In this document: piece by piece, positions 18,463-27,288 of the stretch
Position numbering within the stretch: position 1 is the stretch's first letter
Layout of the letters: each line of letters starts with the position of its first letter
DNA from: Shewanella sp. NIFS-20-20
GTDB taxonomy: Bacteria; Pseudomonadota; Gammaproteobacteria; Enterobacterales; Shewanellaceae
Reading direction: 5' to 3'
DNA length: 47,436 nucleotides
Assembly (NCBI RefSeq): GCF_019209865.1
Contig: NZ_JAHUTT010000029.1
Span: forward strand, 1-47,436
Notes under the pieces: generated by a model
Told to the model about the DNA's origin: nothing
The model's database searches: none
Seen by the model: only the letters and a program-made list of their open reading frames with translations
Translations under genes and position numbers: made by a program

Positions 18463-20256
18463 TTAAGCTTGATTTACCCGCTCGATATAGGCCTTAACTT
18501 GTTGCTCTAAGATGCTGAGGGGCACTGAGCCATTAATCAGCACGGCATCATGGAACTGGCGAATATCAAACTTATCGCCCAGTGCATATTGGGCTTGTTG
18601 GCGTAAGCGTTTAATAGTGAGTTCACCGATTTTATAAGACACCGCTTGGCCAGGCCAAGAAATATAGCGGTCGATTTCGGTGGTGACATTATGTAGTGAT
18701 AACGCGGTATTGCTGGCCATATAGTCGATGGCTTGTTGACGACTCCAGCCCTGCATATGCAGACCGGTATCCACCACTAAGCGTACCGCTCGCCACATTT
18801 CATAGGTCAAACGGCCAAAGTTGGAGTAGGGATCTTGATAAAAACCCGCTTCAATGCCGAGATATTCAGCATATAAGCCCCAGCCCTCGCCAAAGGCTGA
18901 AATGTAACTATAACGGCGAAAATTGGGCAGATCAGCCTGCTCTTGGTTGAGAGCAATTTGTAAGTGATGACCAGGGACTGCCTCATGCAGTGTCAGGGCT
19001 TCCATTTCGTAAAGAGGGCGCTTGTCGAGGGCGTAGGTGTTGACCCAATAATAACCCGCCTCGGTATCGTTGCTGGCGCCGGAATAGCGACCGGTAGTGT
19101 ATTTAGGGGCTATTTGTGCGGGGACCTCTTTGATGCCATAAGGGGTGCGCGGCAAGGTGGCAAAATACTTGGGTAACACCGCATCTGCTTGTTTAGCAAT
19201 ATACGCAGCATGTTTGAGCAGTTCTTGCGGGGTTTTGGCGTAAAACTGCGGATCGGTGCGCAAAAAATGCAGGAAGTCATCGAAGCTTCCTTGGAATGCC
19301 AACTCTTCAATGACCGCCTGCATTTCGGCGCGAATGCGCGCCACTTCCAGCAGTCCCAACTGATGCACTTGCTCGCTGGTCATATTGAGGGTGGTGTAGT
19401 GCTTTATACGGTTCTCGTAAAACTCAACACCGTCTGGCATATCGGAGGCGGCTATTGAGGTGCGGGTTTGCGGCAAATATTGCTCAGTTAAAAACCAATA
19501 AAAGTCATCATACAAAGGTAATACCTTGTCTTGGATCAGTTGCTGAGCTTGCTGCTGTAATTGGGCTTGTTGTTCAGCGGGCATGCTGGCAGGAAGCTGA
19601 GTAAAGGGTTGATAATAAGTTGATTCATTGACGTCGACTTGATAAGCACTGACGGTGTCTTCAATGCCCTTGAGAGTCACTCTCGGTGGGGTTATGCCGA
19701 GTGCTAGCCCTTGTTGTAGCCACAAGGTTTGTTGCTTGAAATAGGTCGGTAGGGCATTCAACCTAGCAAAATACGCTTGGGCATCGGCCTCATTGCTGAT
19801 AGTGATATCGCTGATCTGACTGATGCTCGTATGAAACCCACCTTCGGCTGTGATGGGCATATAGTGATCGCCGAAGCGGTACATATCAGTGCTATCTTGC
19901 AATTGGTAGGTTAATATTTGCGCATTAATCTTGTCTTGATGACTGAGGCTCGCACTATCTAGGTTGTTGAGAGCATTTAACATGGCCAGTTGCTGCGCTT
20001 GGTAATCGGCTAAGGCTGTCGATGACATATCGACTAAGCGAGCGGCGGCGTTAGCCACGCCTTGGCGTTCGGCTAAATAAGGGTAACGAGCCAATTTTAG
20101 CTGCCAGTCTTGATCGATCAATTGCTGCAATTGCATTGATGCGGGGCTTGGTTGAGACACACTGGTTTCGGCCGGCGCGATGTGAGTCAATGAGGCTTGA
20201 TGTTGGCAACCGCCAATGCCGAGCAATGTTAACAGGATGACCGCTAACTTGGACAT
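18463..20256 (-). CDS. DUF885 family lipoprotein, putative metallopeptidase
   Basis: Exported lipoprotein of 597 residues. The N-terminus has a lipoprotein signal with 'LLGIGGC', the Cys being the lipidation site. The remainder is a long mostly helical DUF885 domain. The motif 'LTLHEAVPGHHLQIALNQE' resembles the zinc site of gluzincin-type peptidases and is the family hallmark; 'FGEGWGLYAEYLG' supplies a further conserved Glu. Members are presumed peptidases, but the substrate is unknown. It is transcribed alone, with its own terminator, and diverges from add. Confidence 0.85.
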   Translation of the reverse strand: MSKLAVILLTLLGIGGCQHQASLTHIAPAETSVSQPSPASMQLQQLIDQDWQLKLARYPYLAERQGVANAAARLVDMSSTALADYQAQQLAMLNALNNLDSASLSHQDKINAQILTYQLQDSTDMYRFGDHYMPITAEGGFHTSISQISDITISNEADAQAYFARLNALPTYFKQQTLWLQQGLALGITPPRVTLKGIEDTVSAYQVDVNESTYYQPFTQLPASMPAEQQAQLQQQAQQLIQDKVLPLYDDFYWFLTEQYLPQTRTSIAASDMPDGVEFYENRIKHYTTLNMTSEQVHQLGLLEVARIRAEMQAVIEELAFQGSFDDFLHFLRTDPQFYAKTPQELLKHAAYIAKQADAVLPKYFATLPRTPYGIKEVPAQIAPKYTTGRYSGASNDTEAGYYWVNTYALDKRPLYEMEALTLHEAVPGHHLQIALNQEQADLPNFRRYSYISAFGEGWGLYAEYLGIEAGFYQDPYSNFGRLTYEMWRAVRLVVDTGLHMQGWSRQQAIDYMASNTALSLHNVTTEIDRYISWPGQAVSYKIGELTIKRLRQQAQYALGDKFDIRQFHDAVLINGSVPLSILEQQVKAYIERVNQA

Positions 20257-20394
20257 GTTTGATCCCTATTCATTATCGTTATGTTATCGGTGATTATGCC
20301 TTAAGCAGTTGCTAAGCCCAACCAACAAAAAGGTTTTTAATGCGAAAATAGGCTGTTAATAAATATGATAGTGTACCAATTTTTGAAACGGCCG

Positions 20395-20403
20395 TGTTAT
20401 AAT
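20395..20403 (+). promoter_or_regulatory. Extended -10 promoter of add
   Basis: TGTTATAAT is a consensus extended -10 element (TGn plus TATAAT), 48 bases before the add start. No good -35 hexamer is seen at the usual distance, which fits an extended -10 promoter. Confidence 0.6.
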
Positions 20404-20450
20404 TAGAACAATTAAAGTGTGTAACTTGCTTGGCTTTTTTGGAGTAAATA

Positions 20451-21458
20451 ATGATAAATACCAACATTCCATTAGTTGATTTACACCGCCACTTGGATGG
20501 CAATGTGCGCGTCGGCACCATTTGGTCGCTAGCGCATCAACACGGAATTGCCTTGCCTGCATCATCGATTGAAACCCTCGCGCCCCATGTGCAAGTCCAA
20601 GGCAAAGAATCTAGCCTAGTGGCCTTTTTGTCTAAGTTAGATTGGATGGTGGCGGTATTAGCCGACTTAGATGCGGTCAAACGTGTTGCCTATGAAAACG
20701 TACTCGATGCGTCAATGTCTGGGCTGGATTATGCCGAACTTAGATTTAGTCCGTATTACATGGCCATGAATCATCACCTGCCGCTGGAAGGGGTTGTCGA
20801 GGCGGTGATTGATGGGGTGGCTCACGGTATGCGTGATACCGAAGTGAAAGTTAATTTGATTGGTATTATGTCGCGTTCATTTGGGGTTGAAGCCTGCCGG
20901 GCAGAACTCAATGCGATTTTAAGCCAGCGCGCCAAGATCGTCGCTATCGATTTGGCTGGGGATGAGCAGTCTTATCCTGGAGATTTATTTATCGACCATT
21001 TTCGCCAGGCACGCGACGCCGGTTTAGCAGTGACAGTCCATGCTGGCGAAGCTGATGGAGCCAGTAGCGTGTGGCAAGCCATTCGCGAGCTAGGGGCAAG
21101 CCGCATTGGTCATGGTGTTAACGCCATTCACGATCCGCAGTTAATCGAGTATATGATTAGCCATAAGATAGGGATTGAATCGTGCCCGACCAGTAATTTA
21201 CATACGTCGACGGTGGCGAATTATCAAGCGCAGCCATTAAAGGCTTTTTATGATGCGGGTGTATTAGTCAGTATCAATACCGATGATCCTGGCGTCAGTA
21301 ATATTGATATTGCCCATGAGTACCGTGTGGCACATCAAGAGATGGGATTATCGGCGGAGGTGTTAGCGCAAATTCAGCGTAATGGGGTCGAGATGGCCTT
21401 CCTCTCCAACAGTGAGCGTCGTGCCATGTATTTTGCCAAAGAAGCCAACTTGCCTTAG
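20451..21458 (+). CDS. add: Adenosine deaminase
   Basis: Converts adenosine and deoxyadenosine to inosine and deoxyinosine in purine salvage. The 335 residues align with E. coli Add throughout: '[13 protein letters not shown]' with zinc ligands His12 and His14, '[19 protein letters not shown]', 'AIDLAGDE', '[10 protein letters not shown]', 'RIGHGVNAI', 'GIESCPTSN' and '[10 protein letters not shown]' with the catalytic Asp pair. The start ATG has GGAG 7 bases upstream. It is a single gene diverging from the DUF885 lipoprotein and ending in a bidirectional terminator shared with hemN. Confidence 0.96.
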   Translation: MINTNIPLVDLHRHLDGNVRVGTIWSLAHQHGIALPASSIETLAPHVQVQGKESSLVAFLSKLDWMVAVLADLDAVKRVAYENVLDASMSGLDYAELRFSPYYMAMNHHLPLEGVVEAVIDGVAHGMRDTEVKVNLIGIMSRSFGVEACRAELNAILSQRAKIVAIDLAGDEQSYPGDLFIDHFRQARDAGLAVTVHAGEADGASSVWQAIRELGASRIGHGVNAIHDPQLIEYMISHKIGIESCPTSNLHTSTVANYQAQPLKAFYDAGVLVSINTDDPGVSNIDIAHEYRVAHQEMGLSAEVLAQIQRNGVEMAFLSNSERRAMYFAKEANLP

Positions 21459-21474
21459 TCAGCGTGCAAAAAAC

Positions 21475-21504
21475 AAAAAAGCCACTTAATTCAGTGGCTT
21501 TTTT
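21475..21504. terminator. Bidirectional terminator between add and hemN
   Basis: AAAAAAGCCACT and AGTGGCTTTTTT form a perfect stem with a 6-base loop; the A-run and T-run make it work in both directions for the two converging genes. Confidence 0.93.
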
Positions 21505-21518
21505 ATTATTCTTCGAGA

Positions 21519-22895
21519 TTAGATTACTCGAGAGAACTGCTGCTGACGAGCCTTATCACGGTAATAAACATCGAAACAAATACAGATGTTACGAATAAGG
21601 AGACGCCCAGTAGAACTGATAGTGATCTTACGGTCGGTGATGTCCACTAACTTATCATCGATAAAGGTCTGTAATAGTTTAAGGTCTTCGCTGAAATAGT
21701 CTTCGAATTGAATGCCGAGCTTCTGCTCCATGTCTGCCATATCGAGCTCGAAGTGACAAATCAATTGCTTGATCACTGCGCGACGAACCTCATCATCACG
21801 GTTGAGGCTGCAGCCTTTCCATAATGCATGACCCGATGCCTCAATGGCTTCGTAGTACGGGCGAATATCTTTTTGGTTTTGGGCGTAACAGTCGCCAATC
21901 ATACTGATGGATGACACCCCAAGACCGAGCAGATCACACTCTTCCTGCGTGGTATAGCCTTGGAAGTTGCGGTGTAAACGGCCTTCATTTTGTAATTTAG
22001 ACAGCTCATCATCAGGCTTAGCAAAATGATCCATACCAATATACTGGTAACCGGCTTCAGTCAGCGTGGCGATGGTCTGGTGCAGCATATCGAGTTTTTG
22101 CTGCGGGCTTGGCATATGCTCTTCTTTAATTTTACGCTGGGCGGCAAAACGCGCCGGTAAATGAGCATAGTTAAACACCGATAATCTATCTGGCGACAAT
22201 TCGATAATGCGCGCAATCGTGTCGGCAAAGGTGGCGGGCGTTTGATGTGGCAAACCATAAATTAAATCGACATTGGTCGATACAAAGCCCATGGCTTTGG
22301 CTTTAGCCATTAAGTCAAAAATAAAGGCTTCATCTTGCTCGCGGTTAACCGCCACTTGCACCGCTTTATTGAAATCTTGAACCCCAATCGAAATACGGTT
22401 GAATCCAGCTTGTTGAAGAGTATCGAGCATGGTGAGCTCAATCTCGCGCGGATCCACTTCGATAGAATATTCACCTTCAGCGGCAAAATTGAAATGCTGC
22501 TTTAGCAATTCGCTTAAGCGTAATATTTGCTCTGGGTTTAAGAAGGTTGGTGTACCGCCACCCCAATGCATTTGGGTGACAGTGTAATTTTGGAACAGTG
22601 GCGCCCGCTTAATGATTTCTTGGGCTAAAAATTCAATATATTGATCCGCTTTATGCTGGTGGCGGGTGATGATTTTATTACAACCACAGTAATAGCAAAG
22701 CTTGGCACAGAAGGGGATGTGAATATAAAGAGACAGCTTATCACTTTTGCTGGTGTGGATCGCCTGCAGTAAGTCTTGCTCGGTGAAGGCATCGTTAAAC
22801 TCTAATGCAGTAGGATAAGAGGTATAACGAGGACCGCTGTAATTGTATTTCTCAATCATAGACTGATCCCAGCTGATCTGTGTGGGCTGCTTCAA
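21519..22895 (-). CDS. hemN: Oxygen-independent coproporphyrinogen III oxidase
   Basis: Radical-SAM enzyme that decarboxylates coproporphyrinogen III to protoporphyrinogen IX when oxygen is low. The 458 residues match HemN. The iron-sulfur motif CxxxCxxCxC appears as 'HIPFCAKLCYYCGCNKIIT'. Further marks are the N-terminal 'YNYSGPRYTSYPTALEF', 'WGGGTPTFL', 'SIEVDPRE', 'RISIGVQDFN' and 'LIYGLPHQT', plus the C-terminal domain with 'IGMDHFAKPDDEL'. Family members are often under Fnr control, but only a poor partial match lies upstream. The promoter should lie in 22896-23196. Confidence 0.96.
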   Translation of the reverse strand: MKQPTQISWDQSMIEKYNYSGPRYTSYPTALEFNDAFTEQDLLQAIHTSKSDKLSLYIHIPFCAKLCYYCGCNKIITRHQHKADQYIEFLAQEIIKRAPLFQNYTVTQMHWGGGTPTFLNPEQILRLSELLKQHFNFAAEGEYSIEVDPREIELTMLDTLQQAGFNRISIGVQDFNKAVQVAVNREQDEAFIFDLMAKAKAMGFVSTNVDLIYGLPHQTPATFADTIARIIELSPDRLSVFNYAHLPARFAAQRKIKEEHMPSPQQKLDMLHQTIATLTEAGYQYIGMDHFAKPDDELSKLQNEGRLHRNFQGYTTQEECDLLGLGVSSISMIGDCYAQNQKDIRPYYEAIEASGHALWKGCSLNRDDEVRRAVIKQLICHFELDMADMEQKLGIQFEDYFSEDLKLLQTFIDDKLVDITDRKITISSTGRLLIRNICICFDVYYRDKARQQQFSRVI

Positions 22896-23196
22896 GGCGT
22901 GTCCTCCAGTAAATTAGCAATAGGCGAAGTATGCAACCTTTTCGTCGTCATTACCTTGATCTAGGTTGAAAAATTTAACGTAAAGGTTTCAGAATTAGCG
23001 ACTATCCAACAATTTTGTGCACTTGTCTTTGGTTTTATAAAGGTTTTGTGCTCCGACTCACTGGATATTGTCACTTTTGTTGAAATTTACTCGCAAGCTA
23101 AGCGGTTGTTCGAACCTTGCTCAGGCGAGTGCATTGCAGAGGGTAGACCATATCGGGCCGCAAAAGTTGCTATCGTCGCCGTCATATTTGATCCAC
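22896..23196. other. hemN upstream region
   Basis: About 300 bases between the hemN start and the terminator of the DUF2489 gene. It must hold the hemN promoter. TTGAT at 22958 with a degenerate second half resembles an Fnr box only weakly. Open frames here have no ribosome-binding site and I take them as chance. Confidence 0.4.
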
Positions 23197-23218
23197 AAAA
23201 AAGCCGCAAGATTGCGGC
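23197..23218 (-). terminator. Terminator of the DUF2489 gene
   Basis: On the minus strand GCCGCAA and TTGCGGC pair tightly and are followed by six Ts, 20 bases after the DUF2489 stop codon. Confidence 0.85.
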
Positions 23219-23237
23219 ATTAGTCGGGAGACTGGCA

Positions 23238-23705
23238 TTAATGGGTTTTAGGTAACTGCAACTGCGCGATTTGCTGGATTTCACTCATGATGCCATCAGC
23301 CAATTCGGCTTCACTTTTCATGCGTTGCAAATCTAACTGCATTCGTTGCTGTTTGTCTAAGGCCTTTCTGGCCGCCATGATCGGATGGGACTCAATGCGT
23401 TGATAATGCCGAAAAACATGAGGATATTGCGGCATCACTTGCTCGGTCATGGATAAGATGTCGAACAACTTGCCGATGCGCAACACCCCTTCTGATAGCT
23501 CACATCTATCTTCAATCATCGCTTGGGCGATGTAGCTGATATCCCCTAAGACTTGCTCGCGCTTGGCGTTAGCTCTTGCAGCCGCTTCAGCCGCGTGTCG
23601 CAGGGCTTGTCGTTGTTGTTGACGCAAACGCCATAACAGGGTCGCGGCATAGCCGGCGAGTGGAATGATAATGACGACTGCGGCAATGATCCAGATGCTA
23701 TCCAA
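23238..23705 (-). CDS. DUF2489 family membrane-anchored protein
   Basis: Protein of 155 residues with one N-terminal membrane segment (about 4-26, 'IWIIAAVVIIIPLAGYAATLLW') and a basic, helical cytoplasmic part ('RLRQQQRQALRHAAEAAARANAKRE'). The conserved middle ('IAQAMIEDRCELSEGVLRIGKL') fits DUF2489, a family of unknown function found next to yihI in Shewanella and Vibrio. It follows yihI by 30 bases and ends in a terminator, so the two likely form one transcript. Confidence 0.8.
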   Translation of the reverse strand: MDSIWIIAAVVIIIPLAGYAATLLWRLRQQQRQALRHAAEAAARANAKREQVLGDISYIAQAMIEDRCELSEGVLRIGKLFDILSMTEQVMPQYPHVFRHYQRIESHPIMAARKALDKQQRMQLDLQRMKSEAELADGIMSEIQQIAQLQLPKTH

Positions 23706-23735
23706 CTTAGCCTCCTTGCTCGGTGTTGATTCGGC

Positions 23736-24284
23736 TTAGTCTTTTTGACGATATTGATCCAGAAGTGACTCACCGGATTCAAATTGGGCTAGCAACTCAT
23801 CATCGCTACGGGCCTTTTTCGGTGCTGGTGTTTCATCTTCAACATCGGTGATGCCTAATTTTGCCATTAAGGCTTCAATCTTATTCAACTGCTTATCCAA
23901 CCATTCTTGGTCAGCATTGTTGAGATCACGGCCTTCTTCTAGGGCATCAAGCAGCTGATTAAGACGCGGATCTTCTTCTAACTTCAACAGTTTTTGTTCA
24001 TCAGTCAGTTTTGGCTTATGCACAGTTTTAACGGCAACGGGTGCTGTAGCCACTGCAGCGTTTGGCAGTGTCAAGGCGATAGGTTTTTTGCTGCCATGGC
24101 GCGGATCTTTTTTGGCCGCGTTGCCTGTGGTGGCGGTTTGCAGTAAACCTTCATTATGACGGCTACCGGTCTTATTGCCGGTGCTGCGCTTCTTTTTAGC
24201 AAGCTCGCGCTCAGTTTTTTTCTGTCTTGGCGCCTTGGTCGGGCTACAGCCTAGACCACTGCGAGTTTTCTTGGAACGACTCAT
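23736..24284 (-). CDS. yihI: Der GTPase-activating protein YihI
   Basis: Ribosome-assembly factor that in E. coli stimulates the GTPase Der (EngA). The 182 residues show the family pattern: a very basic N-terminus starting 'MSRSKKTRSGLGCSPTKAPR', 'ELAKKKRSTGNKTGSRHNE', and an acidic C-terminal half with 'DEQKLLKLEEDPRLNQLLDA' and 'LNKIEALMAKLGI'. The protein is probably largely disordered outside the acidic helices. In E. coli yihI also lies near engB and a Csr-type RNA, as it does here. Confidence 0.92.
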   Translation of the reverse strand: MSRSKKTRSGLGCSPTKAPRQKKTERELAKKKRSTGNKTGSRHNEGLLQTATTGNAAKKDPRHGSKKPIALTLPNAAVATAPVAVKTVHKPKLTDEQKLLKLEEDPRLNQLLDALEEGRDLNNADQEWLDKQLNKIEALMAKLGITDVEDETPAPKKARSDDELLAQFESGESLLDQYRQKD

Positions 24285-24336
24285 ACTTTTCTCGACTACT
24301 GGTTTTGCCCAGCCTGTTTCAAATGCCAGGCCGAGA

Positions 24337-24999
24337 TCAAAGGGCGGGATTTATACCAGATTCTGATGTTTTTTGCATCAGAATGAAATCATCTGCTGCA
24401 AATAATAACGTAAATCCACTATGTTCGGCTAAATAACTAAAGGTCTGGGCATGGAAAAAGGCCACATGGGCGAGGTTGTTCTTGTAATGCCACTTGCCGA
24501 AATCGGCATCATCACTGAGCATGCGAGTGCTGATAGCTAGCCAACCGCCTGTTTTTAAAAGACGACATAGCAAGGCCCACTCGCGTTGCGGGTTTCTAAA
24601 ATGTTCAAGCACTCGGTAACAGCAAATAAAGTCATAACTTTGGCGTAAGGCTTGATGATTGGGGGCCAGAAAAGGATCGTATTGCTGTAGGCTATGGCCT
24701 TGAGCAATGATTTGTTGCTGACTGGCCTCATCTAAAATCCGGCCATAATTCAGTCCATGTAACTGGCTGGCGGTTAATTGATGCAATTGGTCGAGTAAGG
24801 GCAACACGAAATTAGCTAACTGGCGCTGCTTTTCGGATGGCGTTGGCTGACTGAAACGTTGTTTTAGTGCTTGCGGCGGCAACTGGCTACGTGAATCGGC
24901 GAATATCAACGCGCATCGCGCACAGCGAAAGTAGCTGCGCTTTTTGTCTTGATAAAACAATGAGCAAGGTAAATATTGGCAGAGTGGGCAGCTTAGCAT
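24337..24999 (-). CDS. Methyltransferase-like protein with two CxxC pairs
   Basis: Protein of 220 residues. The N-terminus has a zinc-ribbon-like Cys arrangement ('CPLCQ' and 'CARCALIF'). The body resembles class I SAM methyltransferases of the Methyltransf_23 type: 'DFICCYRVLEHFRNPQREW', 'LLKTGGWLAISTRML' and 'WHYKNNLAHVAFFHAQTFSYL'. The glycine-rich SAM-binding motif I, normally close to 'DxGCGxG', is replaced by 'LNYGRILDEASQQ', so catalysis is doubtful. It may be inactive or have changed role. It is followed by yihI after 52 bases. Confidence 0.7.
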   Translation of the reverse strand: MLSCPLCQYLPCSLFYQDKKRSYFRCARCALIFADSRSQLPPQALKQRFSQPTPSEKQRQLANFVLPLLDQLHQLTASQLHGLNYGRILDEASQQQIIAQGHSLQQYDPFLAPNHQALRQSYDFICCYRVLEHFRNPQREWALLCRLLKTGGWLAISTRMLSDDADFGKWHYKNNLAHVAFFHAQTFSYLAEHSGFTLLFAADDFILMQKTSESGINPAL

Positions 25000-25070
25000 T
25001 TACTATCAGTAAGTTATGGCGCTATGGCGAGATTATACCAGTAAAGGAGCGTGGGGTATTTAATCGATTT

Positions 25071-25100
25071 AAATAAAAATGGCGGCAGTAAACTGCCGCC
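25071..25100 (-). terminator. Terminator of the CsrB-family RNA
   Basis: GGCGGCAGT and ACTGCCGCC pair perfectly; on the minus strand ATTTTTATTT follows. No minus-strand protein gene lies upstream within 700 bases, so it ends a non-coding transcript. Confidence 0.85.
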
Positions 25101-25500
25101 ATACAAGATATGTCAAAGACACGTCAATCTGATTACCTAGTATCCATACTAGCTATGCGACTATCCCAGTCAAAATCCATCTATTATTATTTGCTTTCCG
25201 TGCAATTTTTTATAGTTTTTGGTCATCCAGACACTTTATCTTGTACATCCTCAATCTTCCAATTAAGGATTCCCGTAGATAGTCTTTGCTACCTATATCG
25301 GAGGTGTCATCAATGACAACAGTCAACCATCCTTGTTATTCACTTCCAGTGACAACTAGCTTCCCGCCAGGATCCTAAAGCACTTGCTTCCTGCTAAATC
25401 CAAATCCCTTGAATTTATTCTCCTGTATGGGACCTCACTAGCCCTAAATGGGAAAGTGACTATGCACGCAGTAAAACTGCATTCCCTTGAAGTATTCGAC
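25073..25500 (-). ncRNA. CsrB/CsrC-family regulatory RNA
   Basis: A non-coding minus-strand transcript of about 425 bases. It carries roughly 17 GGA motifs, many as AGGA, GGGA or TGGA in loop-like settings (for example the mini-hairpin CACTGGAAGTG), which is the hallmark of RNAs that bind and titrate CsrA. The predicted 5' end GTCGA resembles E. coli CsrB, and a perfect TATAAT lies 5 bases upstream. A strong terminator ends it. Gene context (engB and yihI nearby, spf beyond engB) parallels E. coli csrC. It would be activated by a BarA/UvrY-type system. The exact ends need experimental mapping. Confidence 0.85.
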
Positions 25501-25504
25501 CAAG

Positions 25505-25510
25505 ATTATA
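25505..25510 (-). promoter_or_regulatory. -10 element of the CsrB-family RNA
   Basis: The minus strand reads TATAAT, a perfect -10, 5 bases before the proposed RNA start at 25500. The -35 position is poor (A-rich), as expected for an activator-dependent promoter. Confidence 0.7.
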
Positions 25511-25596
25511 AAAGATAATCATTTCTCATTTTTATTTTTAGCGAGCGGTCGTTAAGTTATTTTTATTATTAACTAAATTTATTCTTATATCTTAAA

Positions 25597-25614
25597 TGTA
25601 AGTAGTCGACATCA
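25597..25614 (-). promoter_or_regulatory. Possible UvrY/GacA upstream activating site
   Basis: TGATGTCGACTACTTACA on the minus strand keeps the CTTACA half and the leading TG of the GacA/UvrY consensus TGTAAGN6CTTACA. It is centred about 105 bases upstream of the proposed RNA start. Confidence 0.45.
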
Positions 25615-25746
25615 GTACATAGTTATCAATATTAGCAGTTGTACTGTTGGGTTTGTGTCGGTACGGGCTTCATTAAACCTAAATATGTGACCAGTGTCAA
25701 GCATTGGCGGCTTTTGCTTTACGTTTACGTAAGCTTTATGTGACAA

Positions 25747-25773
25747 AAAAGGGAGCGAGTGCTCCCCTTTTTT
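25747..25773. terminator. Terminator after cytochrome c4 (bidirectional)
   Basis: GGGAGC pairs with GCTCCC around GAGT, flanked by an A-run and a T-run, so it can stop transcripts in both directions. It lies just after the cytochrome c4 stop codon. Confidence 0.9.
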
Positions 25774-25799
25774 ACTGGTTTTCAATCATTAAGCTTTAT

Positions 25800-26420
25800 T
25801 CACTTGAAGTTTGAAATGTACACAGATAAGGCATCAATATCTTGCGGAGATAATTTTTTAGCGACATCGCGCATCATGCCATTCATATCATTATTTCGGC
25901 TGCCATCATGGAACTTATCGAGCTGAATTTTGATATAATTAGCATGCTGACCTGCTAATGATGGGAAACCCGCGAGTGCCATGCCTTGACCTTCTGGGCC
26001 ATGACAAGCAATACAAGCGGTAATGCCGCGCGACATGTCGCCACCGTTGTAAAGGGTTTCACCCAATGATGGAATGTCTGCAACGTCATTGGGGGTGATC
26101 GCTTGGCTTGAGTAATAGGCAGATAAATCCATAATATCTTCATCAGACAAGGCCGCGGCCATACTACTCATGATAGGATCCATTCGGCCGTTACTGCCAC
26201 CGGTTTGTGCGGCAGTGCGAAACTCTTGCAATTGCTTTTGCAAGTAAGTGGCATGTTGCTGGGCAATTTTAGGATACATGTTGATCATGCTGTTGCCGTC
26301 AACACCATGGCAGGCAGCACAGGTAATAGATTTGGCTTTACCCGCCTCAACATTACCTTCAGCAATCGCAGAGGAAGATATGGTGGCGACTACAGACAGC
26401 GCTAGAGCTAACTTTTTCAT
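25800..26420 (-). CDS. Di-heme cytochrome c4
   Basis: Periplasmic electron carrier of 206 residues with two cytochrome c domains in tandem. Heme sites are 'CAACHG' in the first half and 'CIACHG' in the second; 'MDPIMSSMA' and 'MNGMMRDVA' supply the Met ligands. The signal peptide 'MKKLALALSVVATISSSAIA' sets the start at the ATG at 26420; a longer frame to 26459 would put charged residues before it. It diverges from engB. Family members carry electrons from the bc1 complex to terminal oxidases. Confidence 0.93.
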   Translation of the reverse strand: MKKLALALSVVATISSSAIAEGNVEAGKAKSITCAACHGVDGNSMINMYPKIAQQHATYLQKQLQEFRTAAQTGGSNGRMDPIMSSMAAALSDEDIMDLSAYYSSQAITPNDVADIPSLGETLYNGGDMSRGITACIACHGPEGQGMALAGFPSLAGQHANYIKIQLDKFHDGSRNNDMNGMMRDVAKKLSPQDIDALSVYISNFK

Positions 26421-26579
26421 GGCGTTCCAACTTCTTGTTAGTTTAATGTCCTGGTTCAAACGACAGTCGTGTTAAAATAACTTAACTGTGATCGAGGCTA
26501 TATTTTACACGAAATTGTGGAAAAGTAAGCAATTCTTCAACTTTTATGACAAAAGTGATGCTTCATACTGGAGTAATAC

Positions 26580-27233
26580 GTGACAGATAATCAAATTGAT
26601 TTTCGCAAAGCTAAGTTTCTTATCAGTGCGCCTGATATTGCTCACTTAGATAAACATTTGCCGGGTGATACCGGTATCGAAATCGCTTTTGCCGGTCGCT
26701 CTAATGCTGGCAAATCCAGCGCATTAAATGCACTGACTGAGCAAAAAAACTTGGCGCGTACCAGTAAGACGCCCGGCCGTACTCAGTTAATTAACGTGTT
26801 TGAGCTTGATGGTGTTCGCCGTTTGGTGGATCTGCCCGGCTACGGTTTTGCGCAAGTACCGTTAGCGCTCAAGAAAAAGTGGCAACATGCGCTGGGTGAA
26901 TATTTGCAAAAGCGCGAATGCCTCAGTGGTGTGGTGGTGCTGATGGATATCCGCCATCCGCTGAAAGATTTAGATATTCAGATGATTGAGTGGGCGGTTG
27001 AAAGTGAGATCCCCGTACTGACCTTGCTGACTAAGTCGGATAAATTGGCACAAAGTGCACGCATGAAAACCGTCAATGAAGTCCGTGCTGCCTTAGCTGA
27101 CTTTGGTGATTGGGTTCACGTAGAGCCGTTTTCGTCATTAAAAGGCACGGGTAAGCAAAAGGTGTTGGCGGTATTAAATGGCTGGTGTTATCCCGACGGC
27201 TGGCAAGCGCTAGAGCAAGACGCTGCTGAGTGA
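26580..27233 (+). CDS. engB: Ribosome biogenesis GTPase EngB (YihA/YsxC)
   Basis: Essential GTPase for large ribosomal subunit assembly, 217 residues. The start is GTG behind GGAG with 6-base spacing. The G motifs are complete: G1 'GRSNAGKSS', G2 'KTPGRTQ', G3 'DLPGYGFA', G4 'TKSDK', G5 'FSSLKGTG'. It diverges from cytochrome c4 and ends in a strong terminator. The order engB-spf-polA is conserved in many gammaproteobacteria. Confidence 0.97.
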   Translation: MTDNQIDFRKAKFLISAPDIAHLDKHLPGDTGIEIAFAGRSNAGKSSALNALTEQKNLARTSKTPGRTQLINVFELDGVRRLVDLPGYGFAQVPLALKKKWQHALGEYLQKRECLSGVVVLMDIRHPLKDLDIQMIEWAVESEIPVLTLLTKSDKLAQSARMKTVNEVRAALADFGDWVHVEPFSSLKGTGKQKVLAVLNGWCYPDGWQALEQDAAE

Positions 27234-27256
27234 TTCAAGCCGCGTTGGTGATCATA

Positions 27257-27286
27257 AAAAGTCTGCTGCGGCAGGCTTTTTTTTTT
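27257..27286 (+). terminator. engB terminator
   Basis: GTCTGC pairs with GCAGGC (one G-U) around TGCG and is followed by ten Ts, 27 bases after the engB stop codon. Confidence 0.88.
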
Positions 27287-27288
27287 GC

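Noticed and set aside
22955..22970. Fnr box upstream of hemN
   Set aside because: TTGAT is present, but the second half does not fit ATCAA.
23046..23255. Small plus-strand gene of 69 codons
   Set aside because: It overlaps the terminator of the DUF2489 gene, has no ribosome-binding site and shows no protein-like pattern.
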